Positions 36,122-44,598 of a stretch of 64,000 nucleotides of DNA are shown in pieces. Made by a program: the position numbers and the translations under genes. Within the stretch, counting starts at the first letter, position 1; each line of letters starts with the position of its first letter. Source of the DNA: Ruminococcus bicirculans (ex Wegman et al. 2014) (GTDB lineage: Bacteria > Bacillota > Clostridia > Oscillospirales > Ruminococcaceae); the NCBI RefSeq assembly GCF_000723465.1, contig NZ_HF545616.1, forward strand, positions 1,798,001 through 1,862,000, read 5' to 3'. The notes under the pieces were generated by a model. That model worked only from the letters and a program-made list of their open reading frames with translations, was not told where the DNA came from and made no database searches.

Positions 36122-37054
36122 ATGAATAGTATAACACAAGATATGAAGTTTCGTCAATCCTTAATGAATTACGCAAAGAAATATGGAGTGAGCCGAGCAA
36201 GCAGAAAATACAATAAATCACGTTCATATATATATTTCTGGCTGAAACGCTGGGACGGAAGTGTGGAGTCCCTTGCAGTTAAATCACGCCGACCGCATCA
36301 TCATCCCAACGAGCATACCAAGGAAGAAATAGATCTTATCAAAAGGTATCACAAACGAAACCCAACGCTTGAGCTTCCCGAACTATGGCATCGTCTCAGA
36401 AAACAAGGGTATACACGCTGTCTTGAAAGTCTTTACAGGGTTATGAAAAAACTAGGAATGCTTCCGAAAAAGCCGAAGAAAGCGACGTATAAACCAAAGC
36501 CATACGAGCAGATGACATACCCCGGAGAGCGTATTCAGGTGGACGTAAAGGTAGTTCCGAGAAAGTGTATAGCTGACCCAGAGATGAAGCTGTACCAATA
36601 CACGGCGATCGATGAGTATACCAGGATAAGATTTTTATACGGATATGAGGAGCAAAGCACCTATTCTTCAGCAGACTTTGTAAAAAGGCTGGTGAAATGG
36701 TACAAACGCAGAGGAATAACGGTGAAATGTATTCAGACCGACAATGGATTTGAATTTACTAACCGCTTTTCGCCAAGCAAAAGAGACAAGAAAACGCTGT
36801 TTGAGAATACGCTCTCACAACTTGGCATTGAACACAAACTCATTCGTCCATATACGCCCAGGCACAATGGCAAAGTAGAGCGCAGTCACCGAGAAGATCA
36901 CAACAAATTCTATTCGTGCCATAGGTTTTATTCCTGCGACGACTTAAACGTGCAGCTAGCTGCACGTTTAAGTCGAACAAACAACCGTCCTATGCGTCCC
37001 CTCAAATGGTTTTCGCCTATCGAATTTCTTAATAATAGTGTCCAATATGATTGA
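36122..37054 (+). CDS. IS481-family-like DDE transposase
   Basis: A 310-residue transposase. An N-terminal helix-turn-helix (KKYGVSRASRKYNKSRSYIYFW) is followed by a second helical region and an rve integrase core. The catalytic acids are Asp in IQVDVKVV, Asp in IQTDNGFEF and Glu in HNGKVERSHREDH, in the DDE(35) arrangement. The C-terminus ends in NNRPMRPLKWFSPIEFL, typical of the family. GAAAGGAAG lies upstream. The frame is intact, so the element may be active. A 36-bp perfect palindrome is embedded in its 3' part. Confidence 0.93.
   Translation: MNSITQDMKFRQSLMNYAKKYGVSRASRKYNKSRSYIYFWLKRWDGSVESLAVKSRRPHHHPNEHTKEEIDLIKRYHKRNPTLELPELWHRLRKQGYTRCLESLYRVMKKLGMLPKKPKKATYKPKPYEQMTYPGERIQVDVKVVPRKCIADPEMKLYQYTAIDEYTRIRFLYGYEEQSTYSSADFVKRLVKWYKRRGITVKCIQTDNGFEFTNRFSPSKRDKKTLFENTLSQLGIEHKLIRPYTPRHNGKVERSHREDHNKFYSCHRFYSCDDLNVQLAARLSRTNNRPMRPLKWFSPIEFLNNSVQYD
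36940..36975. repeat. 36-bp perfect palindrome inside transposase gene
   Basis: Both arms are 18 bases, meeting at CT/AG with no loop; the left arm starts CGACTTAAACGTG. It encodes DLNVQLAARLSR without changing the expected length of this protein region. Confidence 0.9.
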
Positions 37055-37068
37055 CAAACCTACATTTA

Positions 37069-37115
37069 GTGAGGGATGAGGTTGAATGAGGAGTGAGGAG
37101 TGAGGAATGAAGGTA
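37069..37115 (+). repeat. GAGGAGTGAGGAATG-type short repeats flanking the IS
   Basis: Units such as GTGAGGGATGAGG, AATGAGGAGTG and AGGAGTGAGGAATGA follow the right IS end. A matching stretch (GTGAGGAATGAGGAGTG) precedes the left end at 35988-36004. Confidence 0.7.
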
Positions 37116-37184
37116 TCGCCTGCGGCGATGTATTTTTACATAGCACAATGCGGCACGGCATTTTCAGCCGCACCGCACAGAACA

Positions 37185-37796
37185 CTATTTATCACAGTTA
37201 CAATTACTTCCCCATGAAGCCATTGAAAGCCTGATATAATATCCCTGCGCTTCTCCGCAAACAGGACACCTCTCAGGGGCTTGTGTGCCCTCCACGATAT
37301 AACCGCAGTTCAAGCATACCCACGTTTCAGACTGGGAGGAAGAGAACAGCTTTCCCTCTTTCATAAGCTTGCCAAATGCCGCAAAACGCTTGCCGTGAAC
37401 ATTCTCTATCTTGGCGATATTCGTAAAGTCCTGCGCTATCTTTCCATAGCCCTCCTGCCTTGCGACCTCAGCAAACGCAGGGTAAACATCATCTGATTCC
37501 TGACGCTCGTTGTGGTCTGCCATACCAAGCAAGGTACACATATCCTCCGAAATATCCACAGGATAACCTCCGTCAACAAACACGCTCTCCCCTGACAGCT
37601 CTTTGAGATGCTCATAGAATATCTTTGCGTGAACTTTCTCCTGATCGGCTGTGAACTTGAACAGATCGGCAAGCACATAAAGCTTCTGCTGTCTTGCTTT
37701 TTCCTCCGCCATTGTGTAGCGGTTTCTTGCCTGACTTTCCCCTGCAAAGGCTCTCATAAGGTTATCCTTTGTCTTTGAATTTCTGAAATCTGACAT
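37185..37796 (-). CDS. Rubrerythrin
   Basis: A 203-residue protein with an N-terminal four-helix ferritin-like domain (EKVHAKIFYEH and NIAKIENVHGKRF hold the diiron ligands) and a C-terminal rubredoxin-like iron site (CLNCG ... CPVCG). It reduces hydrogen peroxide in anaerobes. It starts 18 bases after the ypeB stop, so the two genes may share a transcript. Confidence 0.95.
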   Translation of the reverse strand: MSDFRNSKTKDNLMRAFAGESQARNRYTMAEEKARQQKLYVLADLFKFTADQEKVHAKIFYEHLKELSGESVFVDGGYPVDISEDMCTLLGMADHNERQESDDVYPAFAEVARQEGYGKIAQDFTNIAKIENVHGKRFAAFGKLMKEGKLFSSSQSETWVCLNCGYIVEGTQAPERCPVCGEAQGYYIRLSMASWGSNCNCDK

Positions 37797-37813
37797 TTTT
37801 TTATCCTCCTACT

Positions 37814-39145
37814 TTATACAGTCAGTGTTCCTGACTTGCTTTCCACAAGAATGAGTATCTGCTCTTCCTCCGCAGTTTGTGCATTTATATATACAAGCAC
37901 GTTCCTGCCGTTTTCCGCCCTGCACCTGAACTCATAACACAGTTTCTCCTCCAAACCGTCGGTAGGGATAAGTGCAAGCCTGCCGGATATTATTTCAAGG
38001 CGTGGGGACACGCTCTCTTTCGCTCGGCTTTGGGATATGTCCGCTTCGGGGATATCTCTGTCATAGTGGTTCACCAAAAAGCCCTTTGCGTCAAAGCCTA
38101 ATATCTCACCGTCGTCCATTGCTACTGATACCTTTATAAGGTCGGTGTAACAGCACACGTCAAGGTCGTTGTAGGCGAAATTCACTGTGAGAACGTTGTC
38201 GATATTCTCATAGTAGGTGGTTTTCATGGACAGTATGCCGAGGTCATCGAGAAAATCCTCTGCTGCCTTTACTCCCTGCTCGTTTGTAAGCACTGTGCTT
38301 TCGCTGATACGGCTTTTGAGGAAATATGAGATATATCCGCCCTGCTTCGTCACCTCGCAAGCCACCGTCTTATCCTCGTTTGAAAATCTCCAGCATGGCA
38401 TTTTGCCCTCTACCTCTGAGATATCTGTGAACACTGTGGAGTTCATGTTAAGCCCCAGAGAACAGCGTTCAAGGGCTTTGGTCTGTGAAACGTTCTCTGC
38501 CTCAGCTGTCATGCGTGGGGTACGCTCCAGGATATTGTCTGAGAATGGGCCGTCATAAATAAGGCTTGGATAGCTTTCAAAGCTTCCCTCAAAGTCTGAG
38601 AAGCCCTCTGTCACTGTGGGCGGGTCGCTCTGCTGTGAGCCTGTTTGGGTGAGGGCTATCTCACCGCTGTTCACTGAGCTTTCAAGCTCCCACATATCCT
38701 CGGAAAGTTCTTTGGAAAAGTCATAGAGCGAGGATATGTTCTCATATTCCTCGTCTGTTATCTCCTCGCCGTTCATAAGCCTCTCGCTCACTGCCATGGA
38801 GTAGTTTCCTACCTGTGAGAGAAATTTGTAGGTGTTTTCAAGCTGCAGCTCTTCTATGGGAAGCTGTGACAGAGCCGCCTTTGCCGAGGACGCTTCTCTG
38901 TAAAGCTTCACCGCAAGTGACTGGTGCATTTTCCCTGAGCCTGCATAAAGCTCCTTTTCAAGAGTGTCGCTAACGTTCTCTACTGCGTCGCAAAGGTCGC
39001 CCATGGCTCTTGAATAGTTGTAGTTCACACTACGCAACGCCCTTTTTTCACTGCTCATAAGTTGTATATTTCTCACCGCAAGCACACCCACGACAGCCAC
39101 TGTGAAAGACACTATCCTAACTGCGTTTCGCTTTGATATATCCAT
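37814..39145 (-). CDS. ypeB: Germination protein YpeB
   Basis: A 443-residue membrane-anchored protein: an N-terminal signal anchor (about residues 8-25), a helical region to about 175, the YpeB hallmark SYPSLIYDGPFSDN, and C-terminal PepSY-like repeats. YpeB stabilises and localises SleB in the spore inner membrane. AAAGGAG lies upstream of the ATG. A SleB-type hydrolase is encoded at 30305-31405 but not next to it, unlike the Bacillus sleB-ypeB operon. Confidence 0.9.
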   Translation of the reverse strand: MDISKRNAVRIVSFTVAVVGVLAVRNIQLMSSEKRALRSVNYNYSRAMGDLCDAVENVSDTLEKELYAGSGKMHQSLAVKLYREASSAKAALSQLPIEELQLENTYKFLSQVGNYSMAVSERLMNGEEITDEEYENISSLYDFSKELSEDMWELESSVNSGEIALTQTGSQQSDPPTVTEGFSDFEGSFESYPSLIYDGPFSDNILERTPRMTAEAENVSQTKALERCSLGLNMNSTVFTDISEVEGKMPCWRFSNEDKTVACEVTKQGGYISYFLKSRISESTVLTNEQGVKAAEDFLDDLGILSMKTTYYENIDNVLTVNFAYNDLDVCCYTDLIKVSVAMDDGEILGFDAKGFLVNHYDRDIPEADISQSRAKESVSPRLEIISGRLALIPTDGLEEKLCYEFRCRAENGRNVLVYINAQTAEEEQILILVESKSGTLTV

Positions 39146-39241
39146 TTTTTATGCTCTCCTTTTCTTTTTTCTCCATTATTATGCCAGCTAAAATGCTGAT
39201 TATTCTCATTAACTGTGCCTTGCAGTGCCATTTCAGGCATA

Positions 39242-39283
39242 TCATGATACACAAAATTTCTTTCCTAATCTTGTGTATCATGA
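39242..39283. repeat. 13-bp inverted repeat between ypeB and GH25 genes
   Basis: TCATGATACACAA and its exact complement are separated by 16 bases. It lies about 97 bases upstream of the ypeB start on one side and 97 bases before the GH25 promoter on the other. It could be an operator or an RNA hairpin. Confidence 0.7.
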
Positions 39284-39379
39284 ACATCTTTGCTTACTTA
39301 TTATTACATAAATCTCAAAATAAGTGCAATGATTTAACTTTAAAATTACTGAATTGTATTTATTTGTATAAACGCAAAT

Positions 39380-39408
39380 TTGACAATGCGCTGAAAAAGG
39401 GCTATAAT
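39380..39408 (+). promoter_or_regulatory. Consensus sigma-A promoter of GH25 gene
   Basis: TTGACA and TATAAT are both perfect and separated by 17 bases, about 75 bases before the start codon. Confidence 0.85.
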
Positions 39409-39484
39409 AAAGGGTGTGTAAAAATTATCGTGTAAAATGGCAGAAAAAATGTTAACTCTGCCTACGTTTCTACGGGAGGAAATT

Positions 39485-42025
39485 ATGAAATTTATTCCAA
39501 AGCTGACTGGCGTGGTTTTGTCAGCGGCAATAATGGCTCAGTCTGTTCCATTCGTGTATGCGGCAGAGGAAAGCATTGCGTCAAGTGAGCTTTCAAATGA
39601 TATCCAGGTATCAAAGCCTGAATATGCTACAGGCAATATGGAGGCTGATAGTCTTTTAGAGCCTGTCACTGAGGACGACCCTGAGTATCATAAATATCTT
39701 GAAAACAACGATCCATACGGCATTATGACAATGTCTGCTCTGTGGGGGGCTGACAGTCTTACTCATCAAAACAGATTCAGCGGTGTTTCAAAGGTCTATG
39801 GCATTGACGTTTCCTATTATCAGGGCAACATAGATTGGAAAAAGGTCAAAAACAGCGGTGTGGAATTTGTTATCATAAGAGTAGGCTACCGTGGCTATGG
39901 CAGTGCAGGAACGCTTGTGGAAGACCCTAAGTTCAAGACCTATCTTGACGGGGCTACCAAGGCAGGGCTTAAAGTTGGCGTATACTTCTATACGCAGGCG
40001 ATAACCACAGCCGAGGCTAAGGCAGAGGCTAAGTTCGTTCTTGACAGGATAAAGGGATATTCTCTGCAAATGCCTGTTTATTACGATATCGAGTCTGTTG
40101 ACTATGACACTGGCAGACTTGACAGCGCAGGGCTTTCCAAGGCTCAAAAGACCGCTCTTTGCACAGCTTTTTGCGACACTATCATAAAATCGGGCTACAG
40201 CGCAGGTGTTTATGCAAACTACACATGGCTAAACTACTACATTGACGGAGCAGGGCTTGGCAGGAAATATCCTATATGGCTGGCTCACTACACAAGCAAC
40301 ACCAATTATGACCAACGCATGGATATGTGGCAATATTCAGGAAGCGGTACTGTTTCAGGCATTTCAGCCTACACTGACGTAAACGTATGGTATTCGGGCA
40401 AGCTTCCACTTTATGTGTCCGACCTTATCTCAGTGACAAACACCTCCACCTCCAACACATTTGCCTGGAACGGCGCTCCTGACGCAACAGGATATGAGGT
40501 ATATCAGGGAACAAGCCCCAGCGACCCTAACAAGAAAAAAATAGGGGATACAAAGAATACATATTTTACAAACTCCAACAAGTCCACAGGTACTATGTAC
40601 AAATACATGGTGAGAGCCTACAGTGACGCTTCTGGCAAGCGTGTTTACGGGGATTACTCCGAGGTATTCACCACCTGCACTCTTCCTGCGAACATCTCAA
40701 AAATATCCGCTTCTGCAAGGGGAACTTCTGTCACAATTAGCTGGGGCAAAGTTTCAAAGGCGACCGACTACATCGTGGAGCATAATGTGAACGGTGCATG
40801 GAAGCAGGTCGGCACAACTTCAAGCCTTTCATACAAGGTGAATGGTATCACACAGAACGGTGTTAATAAGTTCAGGGTAAAAGCAAGAAGAAATTACAGT
40901 GGCGTATACTACAATGGTGGCTACACATATGTAAACGCTGAGGTCACTGACATACCAAGTGCAGTAACAGGCGTAAGAAGCACTTCAAACACTTCTACAT
41001 CAAACACCATAACATGGAACGCTTCCAAAAAAGCAGAAGGCTATGAGATCTATCAGTGGATAGGTACTAACGACAGCTACAAGCTCATAGGCACGACCAC
41101 GTCCACAAAGTTCACAAACTCAAAGAAAAGCTCAGGCACGATGTACAGATACAAGGTAAGGGCATTCAACACTGTTGACGGACAGCGTATCGAGGGTGCA
41201 TATTCCTCTGAGCTTACCACCTGCACTCTTCCTGCAAACGTATCATTCTCCCTTTGCTCCACTGACGTTGATTCCATAACACTCAACTGGAACAAGGTAT
41301 CAAAGGCTACAGGCTATCAGGTAGAGATGTACACAAACGGAACATGGAAAACTCTCTCCACCATTTCGGGAACGAGCTACACTGCAAGCGATCTTTCACA
41401 GAAAACAGCTTATCGTTTCAGAGTGAGAGCCATAAGAAATTATAACTACATAAACTACTACGGTGACTACACTGAAAAGGACATCACCATTCGTCCTGCA
41501 AACACACCAAAGGGGCTTTCCTCATCAGTGAACACATCAAGTTCTAACACTATCACATGGGAAAGCGTGAATGGAGTATCTGGCTACAGCGTTTATCAGT
41601 GGGTAGGAACGTCAGACAGCTACAAAAAGCTCGGCGACACTGCTTATCCATACTACACAAACTCAGGCAAGTCATCAGGCACTATGTACACATACAGAGT
41701 AAAGGCATATTATGTAAGCGACAATGTTATGCAATACAGCAAGCCTGCACAGGTGGTCACCTGCACACTTCCTGCAAACGTCACTGTCACAACAGCAAAG
41801 CGTTCGGGAAGCAATATCTCACTTGCATGGAACAAGGTATCAAAAGCCACAGGATATGAGATATATGTTAAGTCAGGAAGCAGTTGGAAGAAGCTCACCA
41901 CAACATCAGGCAAAAGCTACACTGCAAAAAATCTGTCAGGCACTAAAACATTCAGAATAAGGGCATACAGAAAATACAATGGTGTGAACTATTATGGTGC
42001 TTATACTGAAAAGACTGTAAAATAA
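39485..42025 (+). CDS. Secreted GH25 muramidase with six FN3-like domains
   Basis: An 846-residue secreted protein. A signal peptide (about 1-28) is followed by a short acidic region and a GH25 domain (about 105-300): GIDVSYYQGNIDWKKVK and the catalytic pair region PVYYDIES. From about 315 to the end there are six FN3-like domains in alternating types: those with SNTxxWN...GYxVYQ and those with LPANx...WxKVSKATxY. GH25 enzymes cut the MurNAc-GlcNAc bond of peptidoglycan. GGGAGG precedes the ATG at 39485. It is monocistronic. Confidence 0.92.
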   Translation: MKFIPKLTGVVLSAAIMAQSVPFVYAAEESIASSELSNDIQVSKPEYATGNMEADSLLEPVTEDDPEYHKYLENNDPYGIMTMSALWGADSLTHQNRFSGVSKVYGIDVSYYQGNIDWKKVKNSGVEFVIIRVGYRGYGSAGTLVEDPKFKTYLDGATKAGLKVGVYFYTQAITTAEAKAEAKFVLDRIKGYSLQMPVYYDIESVDYDTGRLDSAGLSKAQKTALCTAFCDTIIKSGYSAGVYANYTWLNYYIDGAGLGRKYPIWLAHYTSNTNYDQRMDMWQYSGSGTVSGISAYTDVNVWYSGKLPLYVSDLISVTNTSTSNTFAWNGAPDATGYEVYQGTSPSDPNKKKIGDTKNTYFTNSNKSTGTMYKYMVRAYSDASGKRVYGDYSEVFTTCTLPANISKISASARGTSVTISWGKVSKATDYIVEHNVNGAWKQVGTTSSLSYKVNGITQNGVNKFRVKARRNYSGVYYNGGYTYVNAEVTDIPSAVTGVRSTSNTSTSNTITWNASKKAEGYEIYQWIGTNDSYKLIGTTTSTKFTNSKKSSGTMYRYKVRAFNTVDGQRIEGAYSSELTTCTLPANVSFSLCSTDVDSITLNWNKVSKATGYQVEMYTNGTWKTLSTISGTSYTASDLSQKTAYRFRVRAIRNYNYINYYGDYTEKDITIRPANTPKGLSSSVNTSSSNTITWESVNGVSGYSVYQWVGTSDSYKKLGDTAYPYYTNSGKSSGTMYTYRVKAYYVSDNVMQYSKPAQVVTCTLPANVTVTTAKRSGSNISLAWNKVSKATGYEIYVKSGSSWKKLTTTSGKSYTAKNLSGTKTFRIRAYRKYNGVNYYGAYTEKTVK

Positions 42026-42030
42026 AACAA

Positions 42031-42066
42031 AGGCTATGTGTGAAAAAAAACACATAGCCTTTTGTT
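42031..42066 (+). terminator. Terminator of GH25 gene
   Basis: An 11-bp stem AGGCTATGTGT / ACACATAGCCT is followed by TTTTGTT. Confidence 0.9.
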
Positions 42067-42086
42067 ATTTATGGATATAATGCAAC

Positions 42087-42254
42087 TGTAGGGGCTGGCG
42101 CCCTCGACAACCCGTCCCCTCTACGTTTCGTCTGCAATCTCATTTGTATTATCCGCACAATGTTGCTCTACACAAATTCTGGATAATCCAAACCATATCA
42201 CCCCGAGTGGGACGTCGTATTTCTGCAAAGCAGAAATTGCGCCGCTCCCCTACA
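42087..42254 (+). repeat. MITE-like repeat containing 46-bp palindrome copy 3
   Basis: A 168-bp segment that starts TGTAGGGG and ends CCCCTACA. Its right 46 bases (42209-42254) are copy 3 of the palindromic family. It fills most of the gap between GH25 and HD genes. No coding capacity. Confidence 0.7.
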
Positions 42255-42270
42255 TAGTTTGTGCGTTAAA

Positions 42271-42927
42271 TTATAGCACCTTGCTTCCGTTTGCTGTAAG
42301 CTTGAACTTTGCTCCCAGAACACCTGCCGCACCTCTGCACATGAGCATACGCTGTAAGAAAATATCAAAATAGTCATACATGGTGCAGATACTTTCGTCT
42401 ATCTGCAAATTAAGGGATATGACCTTTTTATCAGCATTTATCTTTAGGCTCGCTTCTGTTACCGCATAGTTCACCCTGTCATGGATATCAAAAGAGGACT
42501 TATCCTTATTTGACACACGATTTCGTCGCACGTCCGTTTTATCACCTATTATCACTGCGGCTGACACTGGGTCTGTTGCGCCCCCTGTTGATTCGTCATG
42601 GCTTCCAATGCAGGAAACTATCGTCACCCTATCTTCCAATGGCATATCAGTGTCTTTGAGAATATCGTTTGCAAGTATTGCACCATACTCTGCATGGTGT
42701 GTACGATTGACAGCGTTGCCGATATCGTGCATATACCCTGCTATCTTTGCAAGCTCTATGGTATGCTCATCATAGCCGAACTCTTTAAGTATTGCGGCGG
42801 CTCTGTCTGCCACAAGAGTGGTATGCACCTCTGAATGGTCTGTAAAACCCAGAGATGTAAGATTTATCCCTGCCCTTTTTATAAATGCTTTTATTTCCTT
42901 GTTTTTTCTTATCTCTTTGTATGTCAT
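42271..42927 (-). CDS. HD-domain phosphohydrolase
   Basis: A 218-residue protein with the metal-binding HD pattern: SEVHTTLVADRAA, AGYMHDIGNAVNRTHHAEYGA and CIGSHDE. HD proteins hydrolyse phosphate esters, often of nucleotides; the substrate is unknown. The C-terminal part ends in KFKLTANGSKVL. MITE-like repeats lie on both sides of the gene. Confidence 0.85.
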   Translation of the reverse strand: MTYKEIRKNKEIKAFIKRAGINLTSLGFTDHSEVHTTLVADRAAAILKEFGYDEHTIELAKIAGYMHDIGNAVNRTHHAEYGAILANDILKDTDMPLEDRVTIVSCIGSHDESTGGATDPVSAAVIIGDKTDVRRNRVSNKDKSSFDIHDRVNYAVTEASLKINADKKVISLNLQIDESICTMYDYFDIFLQRMLMCRGAAGVLGAKFKLTANGSKVL

Positions 42928-42993
42928 TGATTTCTCCTGTTGGTTTATGATTATATTTATCTACGCAAGGCTTTTTACGTCCACATAATGTAT

Positions 42994-43118
42994 TGTAGGG
43001 GCGAACAGTGTTCGCCCGCATTTGCTCGCCTGCATGAATTTGCGATTATACAAACCATGTCGCTCTCCGAACGGGACGTCATATTTCTGCAAAGCAGAAA
43101 TTGCGCCGCTCCCCTACA
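42994..43118 (+). repeat. MITE-like repeat containing 46-bp palindrome copy 4
   Basis: A 125-bp segment from TGTAGGGG to CCCCTACA, with an inner hairpin GGGCGAACAGTGTTCGCCC at the left and copy 4 of the palindromic family at 43073-43118. The remainder of the 42928-43272 gap shows no gene. Confidence 0.7.
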
Positions 43119-43272
43119 GTCACTCGCCGTGACGGGCATTTTACGCCATACATTGCAGCATGAGATACACTTGCACCGCTCTTTAAAATGTGTAATTATA
43201 ACCTGCAATTATCATATCACTAATCAAGCCCATATACAATACATTCTGCATTTATTTTACAATATTTTGACA

Positions 43273-44226
43273 CTATACAGGCACAAAATAGCCGTCGATA
43301 TGCTCTTTGTCAAGCCCCTCGCCAATGACGATAAACACCGCCTGACCTCGCTCTATAGGCTTAACGGTGATGTTCTTGTGGGTGGCATTAAGCTCAAGCC
43401 ACTTGCCCTCAGCGTTTTGCATAAAGCCTTTTACACGGAATATCCTTCCGCACTTGCTGTCGCTCATAAGCCTGCTCACAGCATCTTCCATAGCATTGTC
43501 AGGAAGCTTCATATTCATAAAATACAAAGAGGTATAAGCTTTATCTTGGTCGAACCACAGCTTTTCGTGGGAATCCGGCTCATAGCCACTGTTGGCTATC
43601 CTTTCCATATCCTCATCTGTAAGCTCCGACCAGTCTTTCATTATTATCTCAGGCTTAGTCATTCTGTGGCAATGGAACTTTTTCTGCACGGCTTCAAGGT
43701 GTTTTAGAGTATCCTCAAGCTCCTGCTTTGTGGCTTCCTGACATCTGCTCATGAGAACTATGCCTGCTTCCGAAAGCTGAGAAGCAAGAAGATAATCAGA
43801 AGCTTCCGACAAGTTGGTATCAAGGCAGGCGTCTGCAATAGTTATAACGCTTCCTATCTCATACCAATTATCAAGAGGTTCTTCTCTGAGCACGTCAAAG
43901 AACTCGTCAGCTTCATAAATGCCTGACGGCTCCACAATAACCCTGTCAAGACCACGCATACCCATAGCAATAAGCTTAGTCTTAAAACGCCGTCTGTGGC
44001 AATCCTTATCAGCCGCCGAGACCATTTCAAGGTCGCAATTCTCGTCCAAAAGCTCCTGCAAAAGAAGCATATCCACATTCACTGCACCGAAATCATTCTC
44101 CAACACGCCAATTTTACAGCCCTTATCCAAAAGATAACGGGCATATTTTTTTATAAAAGTGGTCTTCCCTGCTCCGAGAAACCCCGTCACAAGGTCTACC
44201 TTGGTTTTCTTTTTCTCTGTGTTCAT
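43273..44226 (-). CDS. CobW/G3E-family GTPase
   Basis: A 317-residue P-loop GTPase: Walker A TGFLGAGKTTF near residue 15, LENDFGAVNVD, and IVEPSGIYEADEF. A C-terminal CobW_C-like region is present (about 215-317). Members insert metals (Zn, Co, Ni) into client proteins. The usual CxCC metal motif near GAxxR is not seen; SAADKDCHRR stands there. It is a single gene next to the truncated tRNA. Confidence 0.87.
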   Translation of the reverse strand: MNTEKKKTKVDLVTGFLGAGKTTFIKKYARYLLDKGCKIGVLENDFGAVNVDMLLLQELLDENCDLEMVSAADKDCHRRRFKTKLIAMGMRGLDRVIVEPSGIYEADEFFDVLREEPLDNWYEIGSVITIADACLDTNLSEASDYLLASQLSEAGIVLMSRCQEATKQELEDTLKHLEAVQKKFHCHRMTKPEIIMKDWSELTDEDMERIANSGYEPDSHEKLWFDQDKAYTSLYFMNMKLPDNAMEDAVSRLMSDSKCGRIFRVKGFMQNAEGKWLELNATHKNITVKPIERGQAVFIVIGEGLDKEHIDGYFVPV

Positions 44227-44373
44227 AGTTAATGCCTCCTAATGGTCATATTATACCATATCGGCAAGGCTTTTGCAATGAGAGAAATAAAAAAACACGC
44301 CTTACACTAAGTAAAACGTGTTTTGCACGGGGACTCCCCCTACATTGTAAAGTTGACAACAAAGCTTGGCAAC

Positions 44374-44406
44374 AAAAAACGCACCCTGCAAACTCGCAAA
44401 GTGCGT
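44374..44406 (-). terminator. Terminator of the former tRNA-Arg gene
   Basis: ACGCAC / GTGCGT followed by TTTTTTG on the minus strand lies eight bases beyond the tRNA 3' end. Confidence 0.7.
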
Positions 44407-44414
44407 AAATACGC

Positions 44415-44475
44415 TGGTGCGCCAGAAGGGACTCGAACCCCCGACCTACTGGTTCGTAGCCAGTCACTCTATCCA
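44415..44475 (-). pseudogene. 3' fragment of tRNA-Arg(ACG), element attachment site
   Basis: On the minus strand the sequence GGATAGAGTGACTGGC, loop CTACGAA (anticodon ACG), CCAGT, variable loop, T arm GGGGGTTCGAGTCCC and acceptor strand CTGGCGCA with encoded CCA is intact. The first 15 or so bases of the tRNA (acceptor 5' strand and left D arm) are missing and replaced by AT-rich sequence. This is the leftover 3' piece made when an element integrates into a tRNA gene; the intact copy should lie at the far end, outside the window. Confidence 0.85.
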
Positions 44476-44509
44476 AAAATAAAACCACAAATTTTCTTTC
44501 AGTCAAATA

Positions 44510-44574
44510 AAATATCATGAAAATTGCTGCTAAGACTTTGGCAGCTTTTTTGATGATATTTACACATATCATCA
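44510..44574. repeat. Overlapping inverted repeats at the element's left end
   Basis: AAATATCAT (44510) pairs with ATGATATTT (44553), and TGATGATAT (44551) pairs with ATATCATCA (44566). A GCTGC/GCAGC hairpin with TTTTTT lies inside (44525-44551). Possible recombination-protein binding sites or a terminator cluster. Confidence 0.55.
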
Positions 44575-44598
44575 AGCATAGACAGGGTAGCTCCCTGA

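Larger units (their letters stand above)
36005..37064 (+). mobile_element. IS481-like insertion sequence
   Basis: A 1060-bp element with one transposase gene. The ends are 26-bp imperfect inverted repeats: TGTAG ... ATATTGGACA at 36005-36030 and its complement at 37039-37064 (17 of 26 positions match; the inner ten are identical), with TGT...ACA termini. No clear target duplication is seen. It sits between cysteine desulfurase and rubrerythrin genes, inside a stretch of short GAGGAGTGAGGAATG-type repeats, and disrupts no gene. Confidence 0.85.

Noticed and set aside
36001-37071. AGTG as target duplication of the IS
   Set aside because: AGTG precedes the left end, but on the right it lies three bases beyond the inverted repeat; the flanking repeats are rich in AGTG, so the match means little.
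42940-43707. 255-codon plus-strand frame over the MITE-like repeat and CobW gene
   Set aside because: It runs through repeat DNA and then antisense to the GTPase gene; no signal for expression.
44415-44475. Functional tRNA-Arg gene
   Set aside because: The 5' acceptor strand and left D arm are missing, so it cannot fold into a complete tRNA.
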